Made by a program: the position numbers and the translations under genes. This document shows positions 34,058 to 42,498 of a DNA stretch of 43,269 nt, one piece after another. The notes beneath the pieces are model-generated. The model was not told where the DNA came from. It saw only the letters and a program-made list of their open reading frames with translations, and ran no database searches. The DNA comes from an uncultured bacterium. Lineage in GTDB: Bacteria > Verrucomicrobiota > Kiritimatiellia > PWTM01. The stretch lies in contig CAKZPT010000088.1 in the NCBI GenBank assembly GCA_937139365.1, positions 1 through 43,269 on the forward strand. The letters are read 5' to 3'. Position 1 is the first letter of the stretch; each line of letters starts with the position of its first letter.

Positions 34058-35410
34058 TCAGGCGCGCATCAAGGCGCGAGCGATTGAGAAATAGATGATC
34101 ACGCCGCTGATGTCGGCCAGCGAGGTGATCAGGGGGACGCTGGCGGCGGCGGGGTCGGCCCGCAAACGCAGCAACAGGAAGGGCAGGACGATGCCGATCA
34201 GGCTGCTGACCATGACGCAGGCCAACATCGCCAACGCCACCACGGCGGCCAGCGACGGGCCGCCCCGCCACCAACCGACAACGCCCACGGCGGCGGCCAT
34301 GACACCCCCCAGGAGCGCGCTGAGGAGGACCTCGCGCGCGAAGAGGCGGTGCCAGTCGGACGAGCGGACGTCGCCGGTGGCGATCGCGCGCACGACGAGC
34401 GTGGCGGATTGCGAACCGGCGTTGCCGCCGCTGTCGATTAGCAGCGGCAGGAAGAACACCAGCGCGACGCTGGCCGCGATCAGGTCCTCGAAGGCGGACA
34501 TCGCGGTGCCGGAGACGACGTTCACGCCGACCAACGCCAGCAGCCAGACGACGCGACGTCGGACCAACAGGCTGACGCCGGCTTCGCTGAACCGCGTCTC
34601 GAGGGGCTCGACGGTGCCCAGCCGGTGGAAGTCGCGGGTGGATTCCTGCTCCTCAACGTCGAGGATGTCGTCGTGGGTCACGATGCCGAGCAACGTGCCC
34701 TCCGCGTCGAGGACGGGCATCGCGTACAGTCCGTACCTCCGGAACGCGGCGACGGCGTCGGCGCGTCCCTGCCGGGCCTGCAGCGCGACGTAGCGGCCGT
34801 CCATCAGCTCGCGGACCGGCGTGGCGGGGTCGGCGAGAATCACCTGCCGCAGGCGGATGTCGTCCGCCAGCCGGCCGCGGTCGTCGGTGACGTAGAGCAT
34901 GGCGAGGGTTTCGCTGTCCTGGCCGTGGCGGCGGATGTGTTGGAGGACCTCGCCGCAGGTCCAGTCGGCGCGGATGCGCACGTAGGCGGTGGTCATCAGG
35001 CGGCCGACGCTGTCGGGGGGATAGTCGAGCAGGGCCAAGGTGTCGCGTCGCTGGGCCTCGGGGAGGAGCTCGAGCAGGCGCTGGAGGGCGGCGGGCGGCA
35101 GGTCCTGCAGCAGCGCCGTGCGGTCGTCGGGGCTGAGGCGCAGCAGGGCGTCGCGTGCCTCGTCCCGGGTCATGTGTTCGATCAGCGCAGTCTGGCGGTC
35201 CGAGTCGAGGAGCGAAAAGACCTCCTCGGCGAGCTGGCGAGGCAGCAGGCGGAACAGCAGGAGGCGGTCGGTGGGCCCGACCGAGTCGAAGAGGTCGACG
35301 ATCTCGGGCGCCGGCTGGAGCGCGAGGAACTGCCGGAGGGTGTCCCAGTCTCGCTGTTCGATCAGCTCGAGGATGTCGGGTTTCAACGCATGGGAGAGGA
35401 CGCGGTTCAC
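34058..35410 (-). CDS. mgtE: MgtE magnesium transporter, second tandem copy
   Basis: This is a 450-residue Mg2+ channel of the inner membrane. The MgtE N domain (about 1-125, rich in Leu/Asp repeats such as LRLSPDDRTALLQDLP) precedes two CBS domains (about 130-250), which bind Mg2+ or nucleotides and gate the pore. Five C-terminal helices include the conserved SGGNAGSQSATLVVRA and the final SLADISGVIIYFSIAR. The GTG at 35410 lies three bases after the stop of the first copy, in the same frame as it. Divergence between the copies is substantial and spread along the whole length, so the duplication is old or the two came from different sources. No M-box riboswitch was seen. Confidence 0.95.
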   Translation of the reverse strand: MNRVLSHALKPDILELIEQRDWDTLRQFLALQPAPEIVDLFDSVGPTDRLLLFRLLPRQLAEEVFSLLDSDRQTALIEHMTRDEARDALLRLSPDDRTALLQDLPPAALQRLLELLPEAQRRDTLALLDYPPDSVGRLMTTAYVRIRADWTCGEVLQHIRRHGQDSETLAMLYVTDDRGRLADDIRLRQVILADPATPVRELMDGRYVALQARQGRADAVAAFRRYGLYAMPVLDAEGTLLGIVTHDDILDVEEQESTRDFHRLGTVEPLETRFSEAGVSLLVRRRVVWLLALVGVNVVSGTAMSAFEDLIAASVALVFFLPLLIDSGGNAGSQSATLVVRAIATGDVRSSDWHRLFAREVLLSALLGGVMAAAVGVVGWWRGGPSLAAVVALAMLACVMVSSLIGIVLPFLLLRLRADPAAASVPLITSLADISGVIIYFSIARALMRA

Positions 35411-35413
35411 GGG

Positions 35414-36766
35414 TCAGCCTCTCCCCATCCATGCGCGGGCAATGGAGAAGTAGATGAGGATGCCGCCCATGTCGGCCAGAGAAGTCAGCAACGGCGCACC
35501 GGCGGCGGCAGGGTCGAAGCCGAGGCGGGCCAGCCCCAGCGGCAGGAGCAGGCCGACGAGGCTGCCGAACATGACCACCGCCAGCATCGCGGAGGCGACG
35601 ACCACCCCGACGCCCGGCCCGCCCCGCTGCCAAGCCAGCAGGAACACCGCCGCGGCCATCATCAGGCCGATCCCGAAGCTGACGAGCACCTCGCGCCACA
35701 GGAGCCGAAGTGCGTCGCCGGGCCGCAGGTCGCCGACGGCCGTCGCGCGGATCACGAGCGTCGCCGACTGGGAACCGGCGTTGCCACCGCTGCCGATCAG
35801 CAGCGGCAGGAAGGTCACTAGGACGACGGCGGCGCGGATCGTGTCCTCGAAGTGGGAGAGGGCCGCGCCGGACAGCAGGTTGACGCCGACCAGCCCGACC
35901 AGCCAACCGATGCGCTGACGGAACAGCAGGGAGACGGAGGCCCGGCGCAGGCTGCCGCCGAGGGGACGCACCTTGGCCAGCTTGTGGAAGTCCTCGGTGG
36001 TCTCCTGCTCGGCGACGTCGAGCACGTCGTCGATCGTGACGATCCCGAGGAGCACCTCGTCGTCGTCGGTGACGGGCATCGCATAGAAGTCGTATTTCTT
36101 GAACATCGCCACGGCCTCTTCCCGGTCCTGCAGCGAGCGGAGGCGGGCGTCGCAGCGGCCGTCGAGCAGCGATGCGACGGGCGTCGGAAGGTCGGCGAGG
36201 ATCAGACGCCGCAGGGGGACGTCGTCCACGAGGCGCCCGGCGTCGTCCACGACGTAGAGCACCGACATCGTCTCGCTGTCGCGGCCGCGCCGGCGGAGGT
36301 GCTCCAGGGCCTGCTCGCAGGTCCATTCGGGCCGGACGGTGACGTAGGCGGTGGTCATCAGGCGGCCGACGCTGTTCTCCGGATAGCTGAGCAGCGCGAG
36401 CGTCTCGCGGCGCTGGGCATCGGGGAGAAGGTCGAGGAGCCGCTGGGTGACGGAGGCGGGCAATTCGCCGAAGAAGGCGGTCCGGTCGTCCGGGGGCAGG
36501 CCGGCGAGCAACTCGCGCACCTCGTCGCCGGCCAGGCCCTGCACGAGCAGGTTCTGAAGGTCGGCGTCGAGCAGGGCAAAGACGTCGCCGGCGAGCTTTC
36601 GCGGCAGGAGCCGGAACACGACCAGCCGGTCACGGCCGTCGAGGCTGGCGATCAGCTCGGCGATCTCGGGGGCGGGCTGGTCGGCCAGAAACGAGCGCAG
36701 CTCGTTCCAGGCGCCGGCTTCGATCATCTCGACGATTTCGGGTTTGAGGAGGTGCGCGAGAATCAT
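35414..36766 (-). CDS. mgtE: MgtE magnesium transporter, first tandem copy
   Basis: This 450-residue paralogue is the same length as the next gene. Domain order is N domain (1-125, PPDDRTAFFGELPASVTQRLL), CBS pair (130-250), then the pore region with GSGGNAGSQSATLVIRA and SLADMGGILIYFSIAR. Cytosolic sensor residues (acidic side chains of the N and CBS domains) look preserved. The ATG at 36766 has GGAGGCGGGGCC upstream. The leader to the waaA end is only 79 bases, too short for a complete M-box. It is first in an mgtE-mgtE-pfkB run on the minus strand. Two channels might heteromerise or differ in gating threshold, which is inference. Confidence 0.95.
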   Translation of the reverse strand: MILAHLLKPEIVEMIEAGAWNELRSFLADQPAPEIAELIASLDGRDRLVVFRLLPRKLAGDVFALLDADLQNLLVQGLAGDEVRELLAGLPPDDRTAFFGELPASVTQRLLDLLPDAQRRETLALLSYPENSVGRLMTTAYVTVRPEWTCEQALEHLRRRGRDSETMSVLYVVDDAGRLVDDVPLRRLILADLPTPVASLLDGRCDARLRSLQDREEAVAMFKKYDFYAMPVTDDDEVLLGIVTIDDVLDVAEQETTEDFHKLAKVRPLGGSLRRASVSLLFRQRIGWLVGLVGVNLLSGAALSHFEDTIRAAVVLVTFLPLLIGSGGNAGSQSATLVIRATAVGDLRPGDALRLLWREVLVSFGIGLMMAAAVFLLAWQRGGPGVGVVVASAMLAVVMFGSLVGLLLPLGLARLGFDPAAAGAPLLTSLADMGGILIYFSIARAWMGRG

Positions 36767-36845
36767 GGCCCCGCCTCCGGCCGCCCGGGCTGGCGCGGCA
36801 TCCTAGCAGAGGGGATCGCGGACCGGCAACGGCGCGGCAACGGCC

Positions 36846-38150
36846 TCACGGGGCGTCGGAGGACCCGAGCGCGGTGAGCCGATCCACCGTGCGTGAAATC
36901 GCGCCGGCGTTGCGGAGCACGACCTCAAGCGCGCGCTGTCCGGCTGCGGTGCGGGCGGCAGGGTCGTCGAGCCACGCGGCGACGGCATCGGCCAGTTCCC
37001 GCTCGTCTGTGACGACGCGGATCGCCTCGGCGGCGCGGAAATCCTCCACGATGGCGCGGAAGTTCTCCATCCGCGGGCCACAGAGGATGGGCCGGCCCCA
37101 CCGAGCGGGCTCGATCGGGTTCTGGCCGCCGGCGCAGGTCAGGCTTTTGCCGACGAAGACGATGTCCGCCAGCCCGTAGACCGCCGCCAGCTCGCCGGTC
37201 GTGTCGAAGAGGGCGACGTCGGGCGTGGGGGTGTCGGTCTGGTCCGAGCTTCGGCGGTACAGCGAGGCGCCCAGCCGGCGAAGCTCGTCGGCCACGACGC
37301 GTCCGCGTTCGGCGTGCCGGGGCACGACGAGCAGGCGCAGCGCCGGGTGGCGATCGCGGAGGCGCCGGGTGACCCGCCAGAGTGCGGCCTCCTCTCCGGG
37401 CCAGGTCGAGCCGCCGACCAGCCAGATCGTGCCGGCGGAAAAGCCGCGGCGGCGTAGCTCGTCGCGGAGGGTGGCGGTGGCCGCCGAATCGGGCGGCGCG
37501 ACATCGTATTTTGCGCTGCCGACCACCTCGACGACCTCCGGCGGCGCGCCGAGGTCGCGGATGCGCTGGGCATCCTCGGGGCTTTGGCCCAGCCATCGAC
37601 GGAGGCACGGCAGCAAGCGGCGCGTGAGGAAGCGCACGTGACGGTAACGGGGCCAGGAGCGGTCCGAGACGCGGCCGTTGACCACCGCGACGGGCACGCC
37701 GCGGCGCGCGCAAGCGCGGATCATGTTCGGCCACAGCTCGCCCTCGCAGAGCACCAGTGCGCGCGGTCGCACCGCGTCCAGCGCACGGCGGACGAAGCCC
37801 GGGAAGTCGATCGGGTAGTAGATCACCACGTCGGCCGAGCCGGCGCGACACTCCGCGATTCGGCGGCCGGTGGGGGTCGTCATGGAGAAGACGAACCGGA
37901 CCTCCGGCGCACGCCGCCGCCATTCTTCGGCGATCGCCGCGGCCACCTGCATTTCCCCGACGCTGACCGCGTGAATCCACACGGGGCGGGGGCCGCTGGC
38001 GAGGCGAGCCCGGACGTCGGCGCGATGCCGGCCGAACCGCTCTTCGAACCGCGCCCAGTAGCCGCCGCGTCGCGCCATCCGCCAGAAAAAATACGGGGAC
38101 AGGAGCGCGAAGCCGGCCGCAAACGCGACCTGGTACACCGCCCAGAGCAT
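36846..38150 (-). CDS. waaA: 3-deoxy-D-manno-octulosonic acid (Kdo) transferase, GT30
   Basis: This protein has about 434 residues. An N-terminal hydrophobic anchor (LWAVYQVAFAAGFALLSPYF) is followed by WIHAVSVGEMQVA near 58, the family's conserved opening with the catalytic-base Glu. FSMTTPTGR, YYPIDFPGFVRRALDAVRP, LCEGELWPN and GSTWPGEE follow, and the C-terminal sugar-nucleotide region has GGQNPIEPARWG (usually GGHNPLEP). It adds Kdo from CMP-Kdo to lipid IVA on the inner face of the inner membrane, which implies LPS and hence a Gram-negative envelope. ATG 38150 places the anchor at the start; a TTG at 38189 would extend it across the upstream stop. Complete and undamaged. Confidence 0.95.
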   Translation of the reverse strand: MLWAVYQVAFAAGFALLSPYFFWRMARRGGYWARFEERFGRHRADVRARLASGPRPVWIHAVSVGEMQVAAAIAEEWRRRAPEVRFVFSMTTPTGRRIAECRAGSADVVIYYPIDFPGFVRRALDAVRPRALVLCEGELWPNMIRACARRGVPVAVVNGRVSDRSWPRYRHVRFLTRRLLPCLRRWLGQSPEDAQRIRDLGAPPEVVEVVGSAKYDVAPPDSAATATLRDELRRRGFSAGTIWLVGGSTWPGEEAALWRVTRRLRDRHPALRLLVVPRHAERGRVVADELRRLGASLYRRSSDQTDTPTPDVALFDTTGELAAVYGLADIVFVGKSLTCAGGQNPIEPARWGRPILCGPRMENFRAIVEDFRAAEAIRVVTDERELADAVAAWLDDPAARTAAGQRALEVVLRNAGAISRTVDRLTALGSSDAP

Positions 38151-38176
38151 TCGGCCAGTATACGAAGCAAGCGCCG

Positions 38177-40078
38177 TTACAGCGACCAAGGCGGCAGCCG
38201 GCCGAAGCCCGGCATGGGGGCCGAGCGGGCGGACTCGACCCGCCCCGGGTCGCCATCGACCCTCGCGCGCAGCTCAAACGGCTGAAAGCCGACCGCGGCC
38301 GCCGGCGATCCGGCCGGCAACCGGAAGCGGCGCGCGGCGGCATCCTCGAAGCCCGGGTCGGCGACGAGGGAACCGGCCTCCTGGCCCGCCGCCTGCCACT
38401 GCGCGAGCGTGCGGCCTGCGAAGTTTGTGGCCGGCCCGCGGTAGTTCCACCACAGGTTGCTCGACGACCGGAACTCCAGCCGGGTGAACGGTCCGCGCCA
38501 GGCTTCGCCGCTCTCCCAAACGACGAGGTTGTGCTCGAACCGGAGGCGGATCGAAGGCACGTTGTCGGCGGCGGCAGGGGGGTTCTTGTCGTCGGCCCGC
38601 GAAACCCGGACCTGACAGTCGCGGCTGAAGGCCAGGATGTTGTCGCGGACGGTGTTGTCGCGGCCGTAATGCCGATGAAACGAGGCGTCCTTGGTGTCGT
38701 GCACGAGGTTGTTCTCGAACAGGATGCCGGTGCTCCCTTCATCCGTGTAGAGGCCCCATCCGCCGTAGGTGTGCGCCCAGATATGGTGGAACCAGTTGTG
38801 ATGTGCGCGCGTGCCTTCGGAGCGGCCGAGGGTGTAGATGCCGCCCATGTCGCTGAGCCAGCCCTGCCCGAGGTGGTGGACGTGGTTGTAGGCGATCTCG
38901 CTGGCCTTGGCGAAGCTGCGCTGATAACCCCAGGTCCAGTCGACGGAGATGCCGGTGTAGAAGAAATCCCCGATGTCGTTGTGGATCACGGCGTTCGTGC
39001 CGCTGTGGCCGATCCATACGCCACAGGCGCACGGGAAATGGCGGCCGCGTCGGTGTCGGCGGCGGCCTGGCGCGGTTCGAAGCCCTCGGGCGGGGTCCGA
39101 TGGTCGGCATGCAGAAACGCCAACCCTTCCAGCCGAAGGTTGCGGACGAGGCGGCCGGCGGCGGGGTCGCCGTCGAACCGTAGCAGGTGGCGGAGGCGCG
39201 CCGCGCGCACGTCGGCCGTCGCGGAGGATTCGCCGGGGAGCGGGCGGTACACCAACGTCGAACCCTCGACGCACCACTCGCCCGGCGCGTCGCAGGCGGT
39301 GGGCACGTTCTCGAAGTACGCGAGGCAACCCTTCGCCATCGGGTTGTGCGATTTCATCGGGCGTCCGGTGGTCGTCAGCACGCCAGCGGCCGCGTCCAGC
39401 GCCGCGACATAGCGGCGGGTGTGGTCCCAGTTGTGGTGCACCACCACCGGCGCGCGGGCGAGGGCCGCCGGCTCCAGTCCGGCCAGCGGTGCCAGTTCGG
39501 ACGGATCGAAGTGCAGTCGCACGGTCGTCCACGGCGGCCGGGCGGTCGCGCCGGTGACGGCGGGCGTCTCCTGAACGGCTTTGAGCAGAAACGCGCCGGT
39601 GGTCGGATGCCGGGCGCGAACGGCGCGTCGCCCGTTGACGTAGAGGTGCTCAACGCCGGCGCCGGCCTCGGGCGGCAAACTCGTGCGCCAGACGCCGTCG
39701 GTGCCGACCGTAAAGCCGTGAATCCGGAGGCCGCCGTTGAAGACTGGCCGTTCGTCGTGCCAGGCCGCGTACGCGGTGCGCGCGCCGTCCGGCGCGGAGT
39801 CGTCGGGCAAGAACACGATGGGCTCCACGAGGGTCCATTCGCCGCCGCGGATCAGCACCCGGACGGTGGAGGCGGTCGGGGCGGCGGCGCGCAGCTCGCG
39901 TACGGCCCGCCGGGCCCGCTCCAGCGTAGCAAAGGGCCTCTCGATGGTGCCAGGACCGCCGTCGTCACCGGCCGGGGCGACGACGAAATGGCACCCCGGC
40001 TCCTCGGGAGCGGATTTGCGGGACGCGGTTCATCCCGGGAGTGCAACCGGCCGGCAGGGCGGCCGTGGCCACAACCAT
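38177..40078 (-). pseudogene. Secreted right-handed beta-helix protein (GH120/GH141-like), with internal deletion and N-terminal frameshift
   Basis: This is a relative of the gene at 11710-14061. The start APAGDDGGPGTIERPFATLERARRAVRE and the conserved rungs are present (IGDFFYTGISVDWTWGYQ, LGQGWLSDMGGIYTLG, HTYGGWGLYTDEGSTG, HYGRDNTVRDN). At about 39040 ADTDAAA runs straight into HFPCACGVWIGHSG with a frame change. The rungs normally between these blocks, perhaps 60-70 residues, are missing. At the N terminus the open frame has a TGA just before the helix opening and no start. A plausible signal peptide (ATG 40078, VVATAALPAG) is out of frame by one. So there are at least two lesions, one a deletion. 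The family includes sugar-cleaving beta-helix enzymes. It is sandwiched between the intact waaA and pyrC. Confidence 0.75.
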
Positions 40079-40142
40079 CGTGGAGCGAATTATGGCGACC
40101 TCTTTGTGGTGACGATTCGGGTGCCACCACCGGGCAACCGGC

Positions 40143-41408
40143 TCAAAGGTCGAACCGGCGCCCCCTGATCCACGCCATGACCGGCCAGGCCCGGTAGACG
40201 CGGCCGGCGAATGGCGTGTTGCGACTGAGGGAACGAAAAACGGATGGATCCACGACACGGGGGCGGTCGGGCGCGATGGCGACCAGGTCGGCCGGTTCGC
40301 CGGGTGCCAGGGAGGGAGGCGAACGCCGGAGCACCGCCGCCGGGCCGGTGGTCCATCGGCGGACCCACTCCAAGGGGCTCATCCGGCCGGCGGCGACCAG
40401 CACCTCCCATGTCACCGCCACGGCCGTTTCGAGCCCGACGACGCCGAAGGGGGCCCACTGGAAGCCAAACGATTTCTTCGCGGCTGGATGGGGCGCGTGG
40501 TCGGTGGCGAGGCAGGAGATAACGCCGTCGGCCACGGCTTGCACGATCGCCTCCCGGTCGGCGGCGGAGCGCAGCGGCGGGTTCATCTTGTAGTTGGGAT
40601 CGGGGCCCGGAATGTCGTCGTCGCAGAGGGCGAGGTGATGGGGGGTGGCCTCCGCGGTGACCGGCAGACCCTCTTCCTGGGCCTGGCGGAGGGCCTCCAC
40701 GGAACCGGCGGCCGACAGGTGTTGGAGATGGAGCCGGCAGCCGGTCGCTGCCGCCAGCCGGAGGTCGCGCCGGACGATACGGACCTCGGCGTCGGCGGGA
40801 ATGCCGGGCAGGCCAAACCGGCGCGCGGCCGCGCCATCGTGCATCACCCCGCGCTGCTCGGCGGCGCGGTCTTGCGCATGGTCGAAAAGGACCGAACCGA
40901 GGGCGGCGATCCGTTGCATTGCCAGGCGCATCAGCGTGTCGTTGGACACCGTCGACCCGTCGTCGGTGAACGCAACCGCCCCGGCGGACGCCAGTGCCTC
41001 CAAGTCGGTCAGCTCCAGTCCCTGGCGGAGTCGGGTGATGCATGCGGAGGGCAGCACCTCCACGTGGCCCGACCGCCGGGCCTCTTCGATCTGGAAGCGA
41101 ACACCGGAGATGTCGTCCACCGGAGGGCGCGTGTTTGGCATGGCGACGACCGTTCGGAAGCCGCCGGCGAGGGCCGCCGCGCAGCCGCTGGCGATCGTCT
41201 CGGCTTCCTCCATCCCAGGCTGGCGGAGGTGGACGTGGAGGTCCGTGAAGGCCGGGGCGACGATGAGTCCCGAGAGGTCCACCGTCTCCGCTCCGCTCGG
41301 CAGCTCGGCAGGCCGCACGATCTGGCCGCCGACGATGCCCAGGTCGCACCGCTCATCCGTGCCGGCGGCCGGGTCGACCACGCGCGCCCCGCGAAGGAGG
41401 AAGTTCAT
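40143..41408 (-). CDS. pyrC: Dihydroorotase, class I type
   Basis: This 421-residue amidohydrolase catalyses the third step of pyrimidine synthesis, closing carbamoyl aspartate to dihydroorotate. Zinc-binding and active-site motifs are present: TDLHVHLRQPG at about 54-64 (His-x-His), HLQHLS near 230, and the ATDHAPH block near 300 with catalytic Asp. An early PNTRPPVDD and a late GEPADLVAI are typical of the class. The ATG at 41408 begins MNFLLRGARVVDPA directly at the conserved N terminus; an upstream in-frame start would add residues without homology. No pyrB or other pyr gene lies beside it. Downstream (64 bases) is the damaged beta-helix gene. Complete and undamaged. Confidence 0.94.
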   Translation of the reverse strand: MNFLLRGARVVDPAAGTDERCDLGIVGGQIVRPAELPSGAETVDLSGLIVAPAFTDLHVHLRQPGMEEAETIASGCAAALAGGFRTVVAMPNTRPPVDDISGVRFQIEEARRSGHVEVLPSACITRLRQGLELTDLEALASAGAVAFTDDGSTVSNDTLMRLAMQRIAALGSVLFDHAQDRAAEQRGVMHDGAAARRFGLPGIPADAEVRIVRRDLRLAAATGCRLHLQHLSAAGSVEALRQAQEEGLPVTAEATPHHLALCDDDIPGPDPNYKMNPPLRSAADREAIVQAVADGVISCLATDHAPHPAAKKSFGFQWAPFGVVGLETAVAVTWEVLVAAGRMSPLEWVRRWTTGPAAVLRRSPPSLAPGEPADLVAIAPDRPRVVDPSVFRSLSRNTPFAGRVYRAWPVMAWIRGRRFDL

Positions 41409-41651
41409 GGACAAGTCTGGCAGCCTATCCAAGACCGGTCGGTTCTTCAAGTGCTGCTGGCCAGGACCGCAATGGCCATCTGGCGCTATACTTTTGCGCG
41501 TTGTTGCAGCGGCGGTTGCGGCGTGCCATCATGCGATCGACAACGAAGGGCTGCGGCATGGCGTCGATGACCTGTCCACATTGTACCCGAGAGACGCCGA
41601 CGACTTTGGACCAGCACGCCATTGCGCCATCCCGCGGCGAAAGCAATTTGA

Positions 41652-41840
41652 GGAGTTCGTCGCGCCAAGGGCTTAGAAGTTCGCGTTTATGTCGCCTCCG
41701 ATCCGGTGTATGGTGCTCAACGAGACCAGGTGATCGTGGTTTTGATTCGAGCTAGCAGCGACAAGCGTGGTGAAGAGACTGCGCCCGTGAACAACATCCG
41801 AGGATCGATGGATATTATGATTGCGAGGTTTGGGGTATGA
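41652..41840 (+). other. Possible gene remnant in a lower-GC, 428-base spacer upstream of the zinc-ribbon gene
   Basis: Between pyrC (41408) and the zinc-ribbon gene (41837) there is no intact gene. An open stretch of about 62 codons has plausible coding character (LEVRVYVASDPVYGAQRD, then VIVVLIRASSDKRG). It ends in a TGA that overlaps the next ATG as ATGA, as coupled genes here do, but has no proper start. Similar coding-like pieces lie just upstream in the other two frames, including a CPHC zinc-type motif near 41572. This looks like a frameshifted gene that preceded the zinc-ribbon gene. Composition is nearer 50-55% GC than the rest of the window. No homology claimed. Confidence 0.35.
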
Positions 41841-42421
41841 GCCCTGGCGAGATGATCCTGGCCATAATCGTCGTTGCATCCTTTGTGCTGAGTTTCGTGG
41901 CCATGCGCATCAGTTGGACCGCCACCGAGACGTTCCGAAGGATTCAAAGACAGCAGGGAGATCGTTTGGATGCCCTGGCCCGACGCGTCAAATCCGTTGA
42001 ATCGTCGATGGCGAACCTAGACGTCGTTTCGCGCGAATCCACCCCATCGCCGAGCTCATCGCTCCAAGAACGGGCTTCGGCATCCGCTCCGACTACCTCT
42101 GCGTTGGCAGGTGCGGAAACGGAACCCGAGTATGTGAATTTCGATTGCCCGACATGCGGTCAAAATCTTGAAGTGCCGACGATCATGGCAGGAGATGCCA
42201 TCAATTGTCCGGTTTGTTCCTCGAAAATCGTGGTTCCCGCTACGTCGACCTCTCCACCCGTCGCATCCCCTGCCCAGACGGGGGATGATCGACTTTCGAG
42301 CGCGGAGTATGAAGTCGGCGGAAACTCGAAGGGAACCACCATGCGGATTGATCTCAGCAAACTGGTCGCGGAGCCGACCAATAAACCCAAACGCCAATTC
42401 GTGATCCGACGAAGGCAGTGA
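41837..42421 (+). CDS. Membrane-anchored zinc-ribbon protein of unknown function
   Basis: This 194-residue protein has an N-terminal transmembrane helix (about 6-22), then a charged, probably coiled-coil stretch (about 30-62, RLDALARRVKSVESSMANL) and a Ser/Pro/Thr linker. A zinc ribbon (about 102-132) follows with CPTCGQNLEVP and CPVCSSKIVVP, four cysteines spaced as in rubredoxin-like knuckles. A basic tail ends RRRQ. The ribbon type recurs at the N termini of planctomycete and verrucomicrobial proteins of unknown role. It differs from all neighbours in lower GC and relaxed codon choice (AAT, ATT, TTT codons), so it is a candidate for recent acquisition. It overlaps the remnant frame upstream by four bases and is convergent with the HtrA gene. 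Confidence 0.7.
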   Translation: MSPGEMILAIIVVASFVLSFVAMRISWTATETFRRIQRQQGDRLDALARRVKSVESSMANLDVVSRESTPSPSSSLQERASASAPTTSALAGAETEPEYVNFDCPTCGQNLEVPTIMAGDAINCPVCSSKIVVPATSTSPPVASPAQTGDDRLSSAEYEVGGNSKGTTMRIDLSKLVAEPTNKPKRQFVIRRRQ

Positions 42422-42442
42422 TCCGCCCTCCGTTCGCCGGCC

Positions 42443-42469
42443 GCCCCCCGCGGTCCCTCCGCAGGGGGC
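42443..42469. terminator. Hairpin between convergent zinc-ribbon and HtrA genes, candidate bidirectional terminator
   Basis: CCCCC and GCGG pair with CCGC and GGGGG around a TCCCT loop, with one bulged A, giving a strong stem of about 9 bp. It lies in the 77-base gap between the two stop codons. There is no T-run on either side, so efficiency is uncertain. Confidence 0.4.
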
Positions 42470-42498
42470 GAGCCCTTCGCGCGACCCCGCCGGCCGGC

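Noticed and set aside
36767-36845. M-box riboswitch before the mgtE pair
   Set aside because: The leader to the neighbouring gene is about 79 bases, shorter than an M-box, and no matching core was seen.
40090-41349. A 419-codon minus-strand frame overlapping pyrC
   Set aside because: It is a shadow of pyrC in another frame, with low-complexity Arg/Pro composition and no motif.
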